Source: Bifidobacterium breve (GTDB lineage: Bacteria; Actinomycetota; Actinomycetes; Nanopelagicales; Nanopelagicaceae). From it: a stretch of 64,000 bases of DNA. Shown here in pieces: positions 53,258-63,992 of this stretch (position 1 is the first letter of the stretch; each line of letters begins with the position of its first letter). The translations under genes were made by a program, and so were the position numbers. The stretch is taken from contig CAMCVO010000004.1 in NCBI GenBank assembly GCA_945881945.1, forward strand, positions 1 through 64,000. Direction: 5' to 3'. The notes beneath the pieces were generated by a model. That model saw only the letters and a program-made list of their open reading frames with translations. It made no database searches and was not told the origin of the DNA.

Positions 53258-53615
53258 ATCACTCCCAGCTGTAATTACAACCCTTGAGCGCGCTGGAGGT
53301 TTTGCCAGTGCGCAGGAGGTTTTTCAATTAATGAGAAAACAGGGTAAGCCAACTGGATTAGCAACCGTTTATCGCGCATTGCAAAAGGCTGCTACTGATA
53401 ACACAGTAGATGTTATTAGAAAAGATGACGGTGAAGCTTTGTACCGATTATGCGCAACCGGACATCATCACCACTTAGTTTGCACCAGTTGTGGCAAAAC
53501 AGTTGAGGTTGAAGGAAGCGCTGTTGAAAAATGGGCAAATTCAGTTGCTAAAAACAATGGATTTAAAAAAGTTTCCCATGTGGTTGAGCTATTTGGTTTA
53601 TGCCAAAAGTGTTGA
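53250..53615 (+). CDS. zur: Fur-family metalloregulator (probable Zur)
   Basis: A 121-residue Fur-family repressor. A winged-helix part (GGFASAQEVFQLM...GLATVYRALQKA) is followed by the metal-sensing HHHHLVCTSCGK motif and a C-terminal GLCQKC, giving the two CxxC structural zinc pairs. Pairing with a ZIP importer, and the glyS/zur/uppS/recO neighbourhood familiar from mycobacteria, favour zinc sensing (Zur) over iron. It overlaps the importer gene by 8 bp and converges on uppS. Confidence 0.87.
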   Translation: MSKSLPAVITTLERAGGFASAQEVFQLMRKQGKPTGLATVYRALQKAATDNTVDVIRKDDGEALYRLCATGHHHHLVCTSCGKTVEVEGSAVEKWANSVAKNNGFKKVSHVVELFGLCQKC

Positions 53616-53616
53616 G

Positions 53617-54408
53617 TTAAGCCTTACCAAACCGTCTTTCACGCTCAGCATAAATCTCGATCGCCTTCCAGAGCGTTCGTCTATCAGCATCTGGCCAGAG
53701 CACATCAAGAAATACCATCTCCGCATAAGCTGATTGCCACATTAAGAAATTACTTGTTCGCTGCTCACCGGATGATCTTAAAAACAGATCGACATTACTC
53801 ATCTGTGGGGCGTAAAGATACTTACTAATTGATTTTTCTGAAAGAGAATCTGGCTTAATTTTTTTACGCATCGCATCTTTTGCAATCGCAACCGCAGCAT
53901 CTAACATCTCCGCCCTGCCACCATAATTAACACACATATTCAAAGTTAAAACCTTGTTGTTTTTAGTTAACTCTTGCGCCTGCTTTAACTCTGTTAATAC
54001 CCCACTCCATAATCTCTTCTCCCGGCCAACCCAGCGAATCTTGACTCCCAATTCATTCATCTCATCACGCCGCTTGCGCAAAACCTGACGATTAAACTCC
54101 ATTAAGAATTTGACCTCCTCTGGCGAGCGCTGCCAGTTTTCAGTTGAGAATGCATAAGCACTTAACTCTTTAACACCAATCTCAATTGCCCCATGCACCA
54201 TATCTAGTAACGAGGCCTCCCCTGCTTCATGTCCGGCAGTTCTTGGTAATCCCCGTTGTTTTGCCCATCTGCCATTGCCATCCATAACCAAGGCAACATG
54301 GTTTGGAATTTGTTTTGGATCTAACTTTGGTGGGGTAACACCGGTGCGATGGGGAGTTGGCGGTGTTACTTTTTTGCCCTTGCTTACCTTGCTCTTACTT
54401 TTAGCCAC
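53617..54408 (-). CDS. uppS: Isoprenyl (polyprenyl) diphosphate synthase, cis type
   Basis: A 263-residue cis-prenyltransferase with the catalytic Asp43 in VMDGNGRWAKQRGLPRTAGH and the late SSGEQRTSNFLMWQSAYAEMVF segment. It makes the long-chain polyprenyl phosphate carrier for cell-wall synthesis. A basic, low-complexity stretch of about 25 residues precedes the domain. It overlaps recO by 8 bp. Confidence 0.95.
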   Translation of the reverse strand: MAKSKSKVSKGKKVTPPTPHRTGVTPPKLDPKQIPNHVALVMDGNGRWAKQRGLPRTAGHEAGEASLLDMVHGAIEIGVKELSAYAFSTENWQRSPEEVKFLMEFNRQVLRKRRDEMNELGVKIRWVGREKRLWSGVLTELKQAQELTKNNKVLTLNMCVNYGGRAEMLDAAVAIAKDAMRKKIKPDSLSEKSISKYLYAPQMSNVDLFLRSSGEQRTSNFLMWQSAYAEMVFLDVLWPDADRRTLWKAIEIYAERERRFGKA

Positions 54409-55141
54409 GACTTATTCTCTCAACTAATGGCAGGGATCGTAAGCCTCGCTCTAAGTGCCACTGCAGGTAGGCAGCGATTAAGCCAGAGGCCTCATTTCGA
54501 TTCTTACTCTCACTCTCAACCGCTTGCTCCCAATCTCCGGTTAGTAAATTGGCCATCAAATCTAATGTTGCCTGGGCTGGAGCAGCAGATGCTGATGGCT
54601 TACAGCTTGGGCATACTGAGCCACCACCTTGCAGTGAGAAAAACTTGTGTGGACCTGGCGCATCACACCTTGAGCAAACTGTTAATGAAGGGGCGTATCC
54701 GGCAACTGCTAATGATCTCAGTAGGTAGGCATCTAAAATTAATGAGGCATCATATTTTTTCTCAGCTAAAACCTTTAACGATCCACTTACCAGTAGATAT
54801 TGTTGCAAGGCTGGCTCATGCTCTGCCTGGGTGAAACGCTCTGCTGCCTCCAAAATTGCACTTGCCACAGTCCAGCTTTGATAATCACTAGATAAAACAT
54901 CGCCATAATTTTCAATACTTACTACCTGGGTAATAGTGTCAAAGGTGCGGCCGGTATATAACTGCAGATCAACATAACTTGCCGGTTCCAGCCTGGCGCC
55001 AAATCTAGATTTAGTTCTACGTACACCCTTTGCCACCGCTTTGATCCGGCCATGTTCTTTTGTAAATAAGGTAATTATCCGATCTGCCTCACCAAGTTTT
55101 TGGGTGCGAAGCACAATCGCCTGATCTCGGTATAACGGCAT
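54401..55141 (-). CDS. recO: DNA repair protein RecO
   Basis: A 246-residue RecO. An N-terminal OB-fold (YRDQAIVLRTQKLGEADRII) is followed by a helical part and a zinc site CSRC...CPSC. RecO loads RecA with RecR in RecF-type repair. It lies 35 bases after leuA and overlaps uppS, so the three may be read together. Order recO-uppS is conserved in actinobacteria as I know it. Confidence 0.93.
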   Translation of the reverse strand: MPLYRDQAIVLRTQKLGEADRIITLFTKEHGRIKAVAKGVRRTKSRFGARLEPASYVDLQLYTGRTFDTITQVVSIENYGDVLSSDYQSWTVASAILEAAERFTQAEHEPALQQYLLVSGSLKVLAEKKYDASLILDAYLLRSLAVAGYAPSLTVCSRCDAPGPHKFFSLQGGGSVCPSCKPSASAAPAQATLDLMANLLTGDWEQAVESESKNRNEASGLIAAYLQWHLERGLRSLPLVERISRG

Positions 55142-55176
55142 ACCCCTAAGTTACTAGAGGAGTAAGACAGAGGCAG

Positions 55177-56919
<1,743 letters not shown>

Positions 56920-56926
56920 TTATTCT

Positions 56927-56976
56927 CCTCGTCGGTTAAAAGTGGTCTTCCGGTATGACCAACCTCCGCGACGAGG
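56927..56976 (-). promoter_or_regulatory. leuA leader: anti-Shine-Dalgarno and alternative hairpin
   Basis: On the minus strand CCTCGTCG (56976-56969) is the exact complement of CGACGAGG (56934-56927), which overlaps the leuA ribosome site. The same CGTCGCGG segment can also pair with CCGCGGCGGGG upstream, at the 3' end of the leader-peptide frame. The two pairings exclude each other, so ribosome stalling on leucine codons could switch leuA translation. Confidence 0.65.
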
Positions 56977-56983
56977 GGACCGG

Positions 56984-57070
56984 TTACTTGGCCCCGCCGC
57001 GGCAGGTAAGAAGCAGTGTTGACAGGAGCAATGAGGAGTTGAGTAAAGAGGTGGCACCTGTAATAAACAT
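56984..57070 (-). CDS. Leucine-rich leader peptide of leuA
   Basis: A 28-codon frame from ATG 57070 to TAA 56984. It starts MFITGATS and contains eight leucine codons, in the runs LL, LLL and LLL, using TTA, CTC, TTG, CTG and CTT. It ends CRGGAK just before the switch hairpins. Its place, 71 bases ahead of leuA, and its composition identify it as an attenuation leader. Such leader control of actinobacterial leuA has been described before. Confidence 0.75.
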   Translation of the reverse strand: MFITGATSLLNSSLLLSTLLLTCRGGAK

Positions 57071-57159
57071 GTAGCAAGGTTAACTCACCGATGAGAATTT
57101 AACCAAATTACTGGGTAAAAACCATTCTCTTTCTCTGACAAACTGCCTATCGTTTAGCC

Positions 57160-58575
57160 ATGGCGATTGCAACATCAAAGCCTTACTCCGCCCCAAGACC
57201 TGATGAGTATGCCCAAATTCCAGATCCAATAACGCGAAATAATTGGTTTGGCGATGCAAATCTGCCAGGTCCAAATCCAAAATTTGCAGATTTAATTACC
57301 GCAACCTTCATGATTAATACACCGAAGTTCTTGCTTGGTATGCAACGAAGGTATGGCGATAACTGCTCATTTTTCTTATCAAGAAGATTATTTATTGGAC
57401 TTTTCTCACCAAGTGCAGTTCATGAGGTAACTGTTGCTCAACAACATAAATTTGTTAAAGGTGTTGGTTTTGCCAGAATGCGAAAAGTTTTAGGTGAGGG
57501 ATTACTTACAAATGAGGAGCCAATCCACCTAGCTCACCGGCGAATGATGCAGCCACCATTTCACCATGGCAATTTAGATTCCTATGTCGCAATCATGCAT
57601 GAGTTAGTGAGTGAGCACACCAAAGCTTGGGAGGATAAGGCGAGCATTGAGTTAGCCCCTGAGATGATGGCGCTGACTCTTGAGATCGTATCTAGATGTT
57701 TATTTGGCTTGGACTCCCATCAATACACCGGTGCAATTGCAGAGTCTATGGAGGTAGCCATTGATCGAATTGAGCGAACTATGTTGCCTGGCCTTGATCG
57801 CTTTGATAAATCTGGCATTAAGTACTTTAAAGAGTTTGAGGTGGCATCTGATCGCTTGGTAGATATCGCAGAGGCGATCATTAATAAGCGGATTGAAAGT
57901 AATGAGAAGAAGGATGATGATTTATTAGGAATCTTGCTTCAAATGCGAGATCAAATCTCAAATGAACATATCCGAGATGAGGTTTTAACTTTAATTTTAA
58001 GTGGGCATGAGACAACGGCAAATGTAATGAGTTGGGCATTTTCATACCTTGCTAAAAATCCTCAAGTTAGAAAGCAATTAGAGGATGAGGCAGATAATGC
58101 AACTTGGATTAAGCAGGAGCGAACTCCGACCTATCTTGAATTAGAGGAGAGCTCAAAGGTGGCATCTGCAATTTTGCAGGAGACGATGCGGCTTGCTCCC
58201 CCAGTTTGGGTAGCTCCTCGAATTGCAACAACTGATTGCACAATTGATGGCATAAAGATTCCAAAGGGTGCGCATGTATTAGTTAGTCAGTATGTAACAC
58301 ATAGAAATCCAAGATTTTTCCCAGAGCCAGAGAAATGGCAACCAGATCGTTGGTTGGATTCAAACTTTGAAAAATCACTCCCTCGCGGGGCCTACTTCCC
58401 ATTTGGTGGCGGCAGTCGCAAATGTTTAGGTGAGTACTTCGCGCTCGCTGAAGCACGTTTAATCCTATTAATGGTGGCAAAAAACTTTAGATTAAGTGGA
58501 AAGTTTCCTAAAGCTCAACCAAGAGCTACTTATCGACCAAAGGGTGAGGTTAAAAACAAAGTTTCACTTCGTTAG
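57160..58575 (+). CDS. Cytochrome P450
   Basis: A 471-residue P450. The I-helix motif SGHETT is at 281-286, the ExxR pair E341/R344 in QETMRLAP, and the heme ligand Cys422 in FPFGGGSRKCLG. No membrane anchor is visible, so it is soluble and needs a separate ferredoxin and reductase, not encoded nearby. It resembles the CYP102/CYP197-like fatty-acid or terpenoid group by overall pattern only. It ends 4 bp inside the convergent DUF4389 gene. Confidence 0.93.
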   Translation: MAIATSKPYSAPRPDEYAQIPDPITRNNWFGDANLPGPNPKFADLITATFMINTPKFLLGMQRRYGDNCSFFLSRRLFIGLFSPSAVHEVTVAQQHKFVKGVGFARMRKVLGEGLLTNEEPIHLAHRRMMQPPFHHGNLDSYVAIMHELVSEHTKAWEDKASIELAPEMMALTLEIVSRCLFGLDSHQYTGAIAESMEVAIDRIERTMLPGLDRFDKSGIKYFKEFEVASDRLVDIAEAIINKRIESNEKKDDDLLGILLQMRDQISNEHIRDEVLTLILSGHETTANVMSWAFSYLAKNPQVRKQLEDEADNATWIKQERTPTYLELEESSKVASAILQETMRLAPPVWVAPRIATTDCTIDGIKIPKGAHVLVSQYVTHRNPRFFPEPEKWQPDRWLDSNFEKSLPRGAYFPFGGGSRKCLGEYFALAEARLILLMVAKNFRLSGKFPKAQPRATYRPKGEVKNKVSLR

Positions 58576-59171
58576 TTAAGTGAAAAAGATGGGTACTCAT
58601 CAGTTACCAGCAGGAGTGCGTATCCATATAACCGGTTCCAATAAGCAATCACCTTAATAACCTCCTCCGCCTTATCCTCTGGATAAAAGCCTTTAGTAAT
58701 CACGCTAAACCAGCTAATTAAAGTTAACGCAAAGGCGTAAATAGCGTAGATAATGCCAAGTAAGAACAATGGAATTGCTAGAAACCATTTAACTAATGGC
58801 ATCCAAGAAGAGAGTTTTTTGCCGCCATCTATCTCTGGATAGATAAGGCGCACCTTTTGATTTGCCTCAATCGATGGGTATTGATCGGTAAGCACTAAGA
58901 GATATGTATTTACTCGATTAGATAACTCAAGGAGGGCTTTGTTAAAAGCTAGAACATATGATGGATAGATATTTCGAAAGAGCATGGAGAGCACAACTGG
59001 TAGAACTAGCAAGCCACCGATCACTCCTGGAAGATCATCTGCGAACTCAGAGAAGCTGCTAAGAAATATCAATACTGGAACTGCTAAAAAGAGCCTAAAC
59101 AAGGCGGTGTTTTTATCTCGGTTATCTAGATCAACATGTATTTCGGTAATTATCTGATTACTCATAACCAC
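58572..59171 (-). CDS. DUF4389 membrane protein
   Basis: A 199-residue protein with two pairs of membrane helices. The DUF4389 signature appears twice: NRVNTYLLVLTDQYPS after the first pair and NRLYGYALLLVTDEYPS at the end. Function is unknown for the family. It converges on the P450 gene with a 4-bp overlap and follows glnA by 8 bases on the same strand. Confidence 0.82.
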   Translation of the reverse strand: MVMSNQIITEIHVDLDNRDKNTALFRLFLAVPVLIFLSSFSEFADDLPGVIGGLLVLPVVLSMLFRNIYPSYVLAFNKALLELSNRVNTYLLVLTDQYPSIEANQKVRLIYPEIDGGKKLSSWMPLVKWFLAIPLFLLGIIYAIYAFALTLISWFSVITKGFYPEDKAEEVIKVIAYWNRLYGYALLLVTDEYPSFSLN

Positions 59172-59179
59172 AACTCTAT

Positions 59180-60490
59180 CTAAAGAACTGGTAAATACCT
59201 GCTTAATTCATAGGCGCTAACCTGTTTTCGATACTCATCCCACTCAGCCCGCTTATTTCGCAACACATACTCAAAAACATCATCACCTAGTGTCTTCTTT
59301 ACCAACTCACTTTTTTCCATCGCACTTATCGCCTCCGCTAAATCAGTTGGCAGTGGAGTGGGATTTGAATTTTCAGTTAATTCATAATTTCCTTCAACAC
59401 CAGCAATTCCAGCGGCAATAATTACTGCAAATGCAAGGTATGGGTTGCAGGCAGAGTCAGGGGATCTAACCTCGATGCGAGTTGAGGCCTCTTTCTTCGG
59501 TTTATAAGTTGGAATTCTCACCATCGCATTGCGGTCAACTTGGGCCCAGGTTGCAAAGGCTGGTGCCTCACCCCCACCACTTAATCGTTTATAGGAGTTA
59601 ACCCATTGATTTGTGATGGCAGTTATCTCAGATGCATGTTTAATAATTCCAGCGGTGAATGATCTGCCAATCTTTGATAACTGCATTGGTGCACCCTCTT
59701 CATAAAATGCATTTTTCTCACCAGCAAACAAAGATATATGTGTGTGCATGGCAGAGCCAGGATGATTAGTAAATGGTTTTGGCATGAATGAGGCATAAAA
59801 CCCTTGATCTAATGCCACCTCTTTAACAACATGTCTAAATGTCATAATGTTATCTGCAGTTGATAATGCATCGGCATATCGTAAATCAATCTCTTGCTGG
59901 CCTGGCCCACCCTCATGGTGTGAGAACTCAACTGAGATTCCCATTGCTTCTAATATTGTGATTGCTTGTCTTCTAAAATCATGACCAACCACAGATGGTG
60001 TGTGATCAAAGTAGCCAGCTGAATCAACTGGAACTGGCTCCTGTCCTGGTTTTGGTTCATCTTTAAATAAGAAAAACTCAATCTCTGGATGGGTATAACA
60101 GGTGTAACCAAGTTTTGCCACCTTCTCTAAAGTTTGGCGCAGCACTCTTCTTGAATCAACTGAGGCTGGTGTGCCATCTGGCAATGAAATATCACAAAAC
60201 ATTCTGGCTGCCCCTGGTGATTCAGTTCGCCATGGCAGGATTGAAAAACTAGCTGGATCTGGTTTGGCCAACATATCGGCCTCAGTTATTCGAGCAAAGC
60301 CTTCAATTGCAGAGCCATCAAAGCCAATTCCTTCTGCGAATGCGTTCTCAAGCTCAGCCGGTGCAATTGCCACAGATTTTAGGAAACCTAATACATCGGT
60401 AAACCAAAGCCTGATAAATCTAATATTGCGCTCCTCTAAAGTGCGAAGCACAAATTGCTCTTGCTTGGTTAAATCACTTGGGGAGGTCAT
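59180..60490 (-). CDS. glnA: Glutamine synthetase, type I-alpha (GlnA2-like)
   Basis: A 436-residue glutamine synthetase. Metal and ATP segments are visible in EIEFFLF, the SHHEGGPGQQEIDLRY flap region and SAMHTHISLF, with the late PTYKPKKEASTRIEVRSPD. It is shorter than GSI-beta and lacks the adenylylation-site tyrosine region, which is the pattern of actinobacterial GlnA2. It makes glutamine from glutamate and ammonia. The housekeeping GlnA1 is not in the window; it could be elsewhere. Confidence 0.93.
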   Translation of the reverse strand: MTSPSDLTKQEQFVLRTLEERNIRFIRLWFTDVLGFLKSVAIAPAELENAFAEGIGFDGSAIEGFARITEADMLAKPDPASFSILPWRTESPGAARMFCDISLPDGTPASVDSRRVLRQTLEKVAKLGYTCYTHPEIEFFLFKDEPKPGQEPVPVDSAGYFDHTPSVVGHDFRRQAITILEAMGISVEFSHHEGGPGQQEIDLRYADALSTADNIMTFRHVVKEVALDQGFYASFMPKPFTNHPGSAMHTHISLFAGEKNAFYEEGAPMQLSKIGRSFTAGIIKHASEITAITNQWVNSYKRLSGGGEAPAFATWAQVDRNAMVRIPTYKPKKEASTRIEVRSPDSACNPYLAFAVIIAAGIAGVEGNYELTENSNPTPLPTDLAEAISAMEKSELVKKTLGDDVFEYVLRNKRAEWDEYRKQVSAYELSRYLPVL

Positions 60491-60557
60491 AGGGATATTA
60501 AAGCCGCTGTTGGTTACGGCTATGTTAACTGCGAAAAGATGCCAAATCTAAGCGTAA

Positions 60558-61064
60558 TTAGATTGCGAAAAACTCCGAAGAGTCCACTGATGTCCTAGCC
60601 GGCACACTCTTAGTCACCACCATATTGGCTGAGATCTTCACACCTTCTCCAATTGAAATATCACCGATTACTCGCGCCCCTGCACCAATTACCACTTGAT
60701 TTCCAATTGTTGGATGGCGCTTTCCACTGCCCCCTGATTTAGCACCCAAGGTAACATCATGATAAATCATCACATCATCACCAACTATTGCAGTTGCACC
60801 AATTACTACCCCCATGCCGTGATCGATAAAAAATCTCTTACCAATTTTTGCTGCTGGGTGAATCTCAATTCCAGTTACTGCTCTAATCCAGTTTGAGTAA
60901 ATCCTGGCTAATAACTTAAGTTTTATCTGCCAAAGAAGGTGGGCAATGCGATACCCCCAAACCGCATGCAAGCCTGGGTAGGTAAGTAATACCTCTAATC
61001 GATTACGCGCAGCTGGATCCTTAGCTAGCACAGTATCAATATCTTCAACAATGCTTTTGATCAT
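60558..61064 (-). CDS. cysE: Serine O-acetyltransferase
   Basis: A 168-residue left-handed-beta-helix acetyltransferase. The hexapeptide repeats run from [23 protein letters not shown] to MVVTKSVP, with the active-site His pair in IDHG and IYHDVT. It is a short CysE that lacks the long N-terminal helical domain of enteric forms. It acetylates serine for CysK. The ATG begins directly after the cysK stop, with no gap. Confidence 0.93.
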   Translation of the reverse strand: MIKSIVEDIDTVLAKDPAARNRLEVLLTYPGLHAVWGYRIAHLLWQIKLKLLARIYSNWIRAVTGIEIHPAAKIGKRFFIDHGMGVVIGATAIVGDDVMIYHDVTLGAKSGGSGKRHPTIGNQVVIGAGARVIGDISIGEGVKISANMVVTKSVPARTSVDSSEFFAI

Positions 61065-61991
61065 TTAATCTGTTAAATCTTCATATAAAACAGTTGAAAG
61101 ATAACGCTCACCAAATGAAGGAATGATTACTACGATATTCTTTCCAGCAAACTCGACTCGCTTTGCCACAACGGAAGCTGCCCAAAGCGCAGCACCTGAT
61201 GAGATACCAGCCAAGATTCCTTCTTCGCTTCCTGCACGTCGGGCATACTTAATTGCATCTGCAGCAGAGGCATCTAAAATTTCATCGTAAACATTTCGAT
61301 CCAACACTGGTGGCACAAAGTTTGGACCAATTCCTTGAATCGGATGTGAGCCTGGAGCGCCACCATTTAAAATAGGTGATGCTGCTGGTTCAACACCAAT
61401 CACCTTAATGCTTGATTTGCGCTCTTTGAGAAGTTGGCCTGTTCCGGTAATCGTGCCACCGGTTCCAATTCCAGAGATTAAAACATCAACTGTGCCATCA
61501 GTGTCTCGCCATATTTCTTCACCAGTTGTTTGGCGGTGAATGATGGGACCGGCAGCGTTTTCAAATTGGCGAACCATTACAGCGCCAGATTTTGCTAGCT
61601 CCTCTGATCTTGCAACAGCACCCTTCATGCCCTCTGCAGCTGGAGTCAAAATTAACTCAGCCCCGTATGCTCTAATTAATTTACGACGCTCCTTTGAGAC
61701 AGACTCTGGCATCGTTAAAATTACTTTGTAACCACGGGCTGCCCCGACCATAGCCAGTGCAACTCCAGTATTTCCCGAGGTTGCCTCAACAATTGTGCCA
61801 CCAGGCTTTAGTTCACCAGTTTTTTCAGCGGCATCAACCATGGCAATCGCAAGGCGATCTTTAACAGTTGCAGATGGGTTATAAAACTCAAGCTTTGCCC
61901 AAACATTAGCGGGGGCACCATCCATAATTTTATTAATTTTGACTAGCGGGGTATTTCCGAATATCTCAGTGATGTCGTTGTAAATCTTCAT
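61065..61991 (-). CDS. cysK: Cysteine synthase (O-acetylserine sulfhydrylase)
   Basis: A 308-residue PLP enzyme with Schiff-base Lys44 in PSATVKDR, the substrate loop TSGNTG and the phosphate cup GTGGTITG. It makes cysteine from O-acetylserine and sulfide. AGGAG lies eight bases before the ATG. A leader frame ending in Cys-Ser-Cys precedes it by 68 bases, so expression is probably tuned to charged tRNA-Cys. It forms a two-gene operon with cysE. Confidence 0.95.
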   Translation of the reverse strand: MKIYNDITEIFGNTPLVKINKIMDGAPANVWAKLEFYNPSATVKDRLAIAMVDAAEKTGELKPGGTIVEATSGNTGVALAMVGAARGYKVILTMPESVSKERRKLIRAYGAELILTPAAEGMKGAVARSEELAKSGAVMVRQFENAAGPIIHRQTTGEEIWRDTDGTVDVLISGIGTGGTITGTGQLLKERKSSIKVIGVEPAASPILNGGAPGSHPIQGIGPNFVPPVLDRNVYDEILDASAADAIKYARRAGSEEGILAGISSGAALWAASVVAKRVEFAGKNIVVIIPSFGERYLSTVLYEDLTD

Positions 61992-62058
61992 TTATTTCTC
62001 CTAAAAATTAATTGGTTGATTGAAAAAAGGGCAGATCAGGATGAGGTTAAAGAAAGTA

Positions 62059-62127
62059 TTAGCAGCTGCAAGATGTTGCAAGACCAAAATCAATTACCCG
62101 GCGGCGCGTAAACAGCCACTTGCGCAT
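62059..62127 (-). CDS. Cysteine leader peptide of the cysK-cysE operon
   Basis: A 22-codon frame from ATG 62127 to TAA 62059. It begins MRKWLFTRRR and ends ATSCSC, so two cysteine codons (TGC AGC TGC) come right before the stop. Short actinobacterial frames with terminal cysteine codons upstream of sulfur genes are known to act as cysteine-responsive attenuators. There is no clear Shine-Dalgarno for the leader. Confidence 0.6.
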   Translation of the reverse strand: MRKWLFTRRRVIDFGLATSCSC

Positions 62128-62218
62128 TGACTTAATCACGTGCTAAATCTAAAGTACCAATTGAGTTAAGGCTAATTGCAAATCATTTGCGTGTTTTAAC
62201 AATTACGCTTAAATAGGA

Positions 62219-63913
62219 TTAAGACTCATTCCAATGTGATGTAATCGGCAACCTTCGATCCTTACCAAAGGCTCTGCTGGAGATCTTCGTTCCAGGTGGA
62301 TACTGCCTTCTCTTGTACTCTGCCCTATCTACTAACCCCACCACCTTATCTACTACCGCTGGATTAAAACCTGCAGCCAGGGCGGCTGGTCGACCACCAT
62401 CTTGATCAATATAAATCTGCAGTATCTGATCCAATACTTTGTAATCTGGAAGTGAGTCAGAGTCCTTTTGATCAGCACGAAGCTCAGCACTTGGCTCTTT
62501 AGTAATTGAGTTATCAGGAATTGGCGGTGTTTGCCCCTGCAGGATCGCTAGATCATTACGCCATTTCGCTAATTGCCACACTTGGGTTTTATATAGATCC
62601 TTAATTGGCGCGAAGCCACCAACTGCATCCCCATACAAGGTGGAGTAGCCAACCGCTAACTCAGATTTATTTCCGGTGGCAAGAACTAGGTGGCCTTCTT
62701 GATTTGATAATCCCATCAAGGTCACACCCCGTACCCTGGCCTGCAGATTCTCCTCAGCTAGGCCAGCTAGATGAAGGTTTTCAATAAAGTTTGAAACCAT
62801 CGGTTGAATATCAATGATTCGATAATTTAAACCAATATTAATAGCTAAGGCCTTTGCATCGGTAAGTGAGTGATCGGATGAGAATTTACTTGGCATAGCA
62901 ATGCCATGGACTCGATTAGCACCAATCGCATCTGCGGCTAAGGCGGCAACTAACGCCGAATCGATGCCACCAGATAATCCCAAAACCACCGATTTAAAAT
63001 TGTTTTTCTCAACATAATCTCTAAGGCCAATTACCAGCCCTTGCCAGATCTGCTCTAAATCTCCCAGCCTTCTTGCTACCCCGGCGGTTATTTTCTTGTA
63101 CTTTAAAATCGGCGGATTTGAGATGATTAAATCTGGATCACTTGAGGCTAACTTCACATCAAGATCAATCACCATTAAGCCATCTTCAAATTGTGGGGCG
63201 CGGGCAATTATCTCCCCAGTTTGGGAGGTGACAATTGTGTCGCCATCAAAAACTAGATCATCTTGCCCACCAGTCATATTTACATATGCCAGGGGTGCAC
63301 CAATCTCCATCGCCCGCTTTTGAACCAAGGCCAATCTGGCATCATCTTTGTTTAACTCAAAGGGTGAGCCATTTGGCACCAAAAGTAATCCAATATTTCG
63401 CTTAGCTAGCTCTGCAACTGGTCCACCCGATTGCCAAATATCCTCACAAATTGCCACACCAATATCAACACCACAAACTCTAATAACTAGTGAGTGGTTG
63501 CCGGGGGCGAAGGTGCGATACTCATCAAAGACGCCGTAATTTGGCAGGTGGTGCTTGATATATGTGGCAACTACCTCACCGCGATATATAACCGCTACAC
63601 AATTTTGTGGCCTGCCAGTATCACTTTCACCTAAATAACCTACCAATAGAGTTAAATCACCATTGCCCTCATTATTAATTCGTATTGCAAGCTCTGCCAC
63701 AGCTGCAATTGAGGCGGCTCTAAATGATGCTCGGTTTGCTAAATCCTCCACTGGATACCCAGTTAAAATCATCTCTGGATAAACCACCACCACCGCTCCA
63801 GCGTTGGCGGCATCAAAGGCATGCTTTGAAACTAGATCTGAGTTTTTACGCAGATCACCCACTGTTGGATTGATCTGGGCTAAGGCAATTCGAATCTGAC
63901 CGGTATCGCTCAC
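62219..63913 (-). CDS. nadE: Glutamine-dependent NAD+ synthetase
   Basis: A 564-residue two-domain enzyme. The N-terminal nitrilase-type glutaminase has the nucleophile Cys156 in AICEDIW and a KHHLPNYGVFDEYR segment. The C-terminal synthetase has the PP-loop SGGIDS (314-319) and a TGNKSELAVGYSTLYGD segment. It amidates nicotinic-acid adenine dinucleotide to NAD with glutamine as nitrogen donor. It is divergent from the gene that starts at the window edge. Confidence 0.95.
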   Translation of the reverse strand: MSDTGQIRIALAQINPTVGDLRKNSDLVSKHAFDAANAGAVVVVYPEMILTGYPVEDLANRASFRAASIAAVAELAIRINNEGNGDLTLLVGYLGESDTGRPQNCVAVIYRGEVVATYIKHHLPNYGVFDEYRTFAPGNHSLVIRVCGVDIGVAICEDIWQSGGPVAELAKRNIGLLLVPNGSPFELNKDDARLALVQKRAMEIGAPLAYVNMTGGQDDLVFDGDTIVTSQTGEIIARAPQFEDGLMVIDLDVKLASSDPDLIISNPPILKYKKITAGVARRLGDLEQIWQGLVIGLRDYVEKNNFKSVVLGLSGGIDSALVAALAADAIGANRVHGIAMPSKFSSDHSLTDAKALAINIGLNYRIIDIQPMVSNFIENLHLAGLAEENLQARVRGVTLMGLSNQEGHLVLATGNKSELAVGYSTLYGDAVGGFAPIKDLYKTQVWQLAKWRNDLAILQGQTPPIPDNSITKEPSAELRADQKDSDSLPDYKVLDQILQIYIDQDGGRPAALAAGFNPAVVDKVVGLVDRAEYKRRQYPPGTKISSRAFGKDRRLPITSHWNES

Positions 63914-63992
63914 TTTTCAAGAGTACCTCAGGTGGCGCACTTGGTGGGAGTTAAGTTAAAGTACTACCACCTAGAAAAGACAGGGACCTTAA

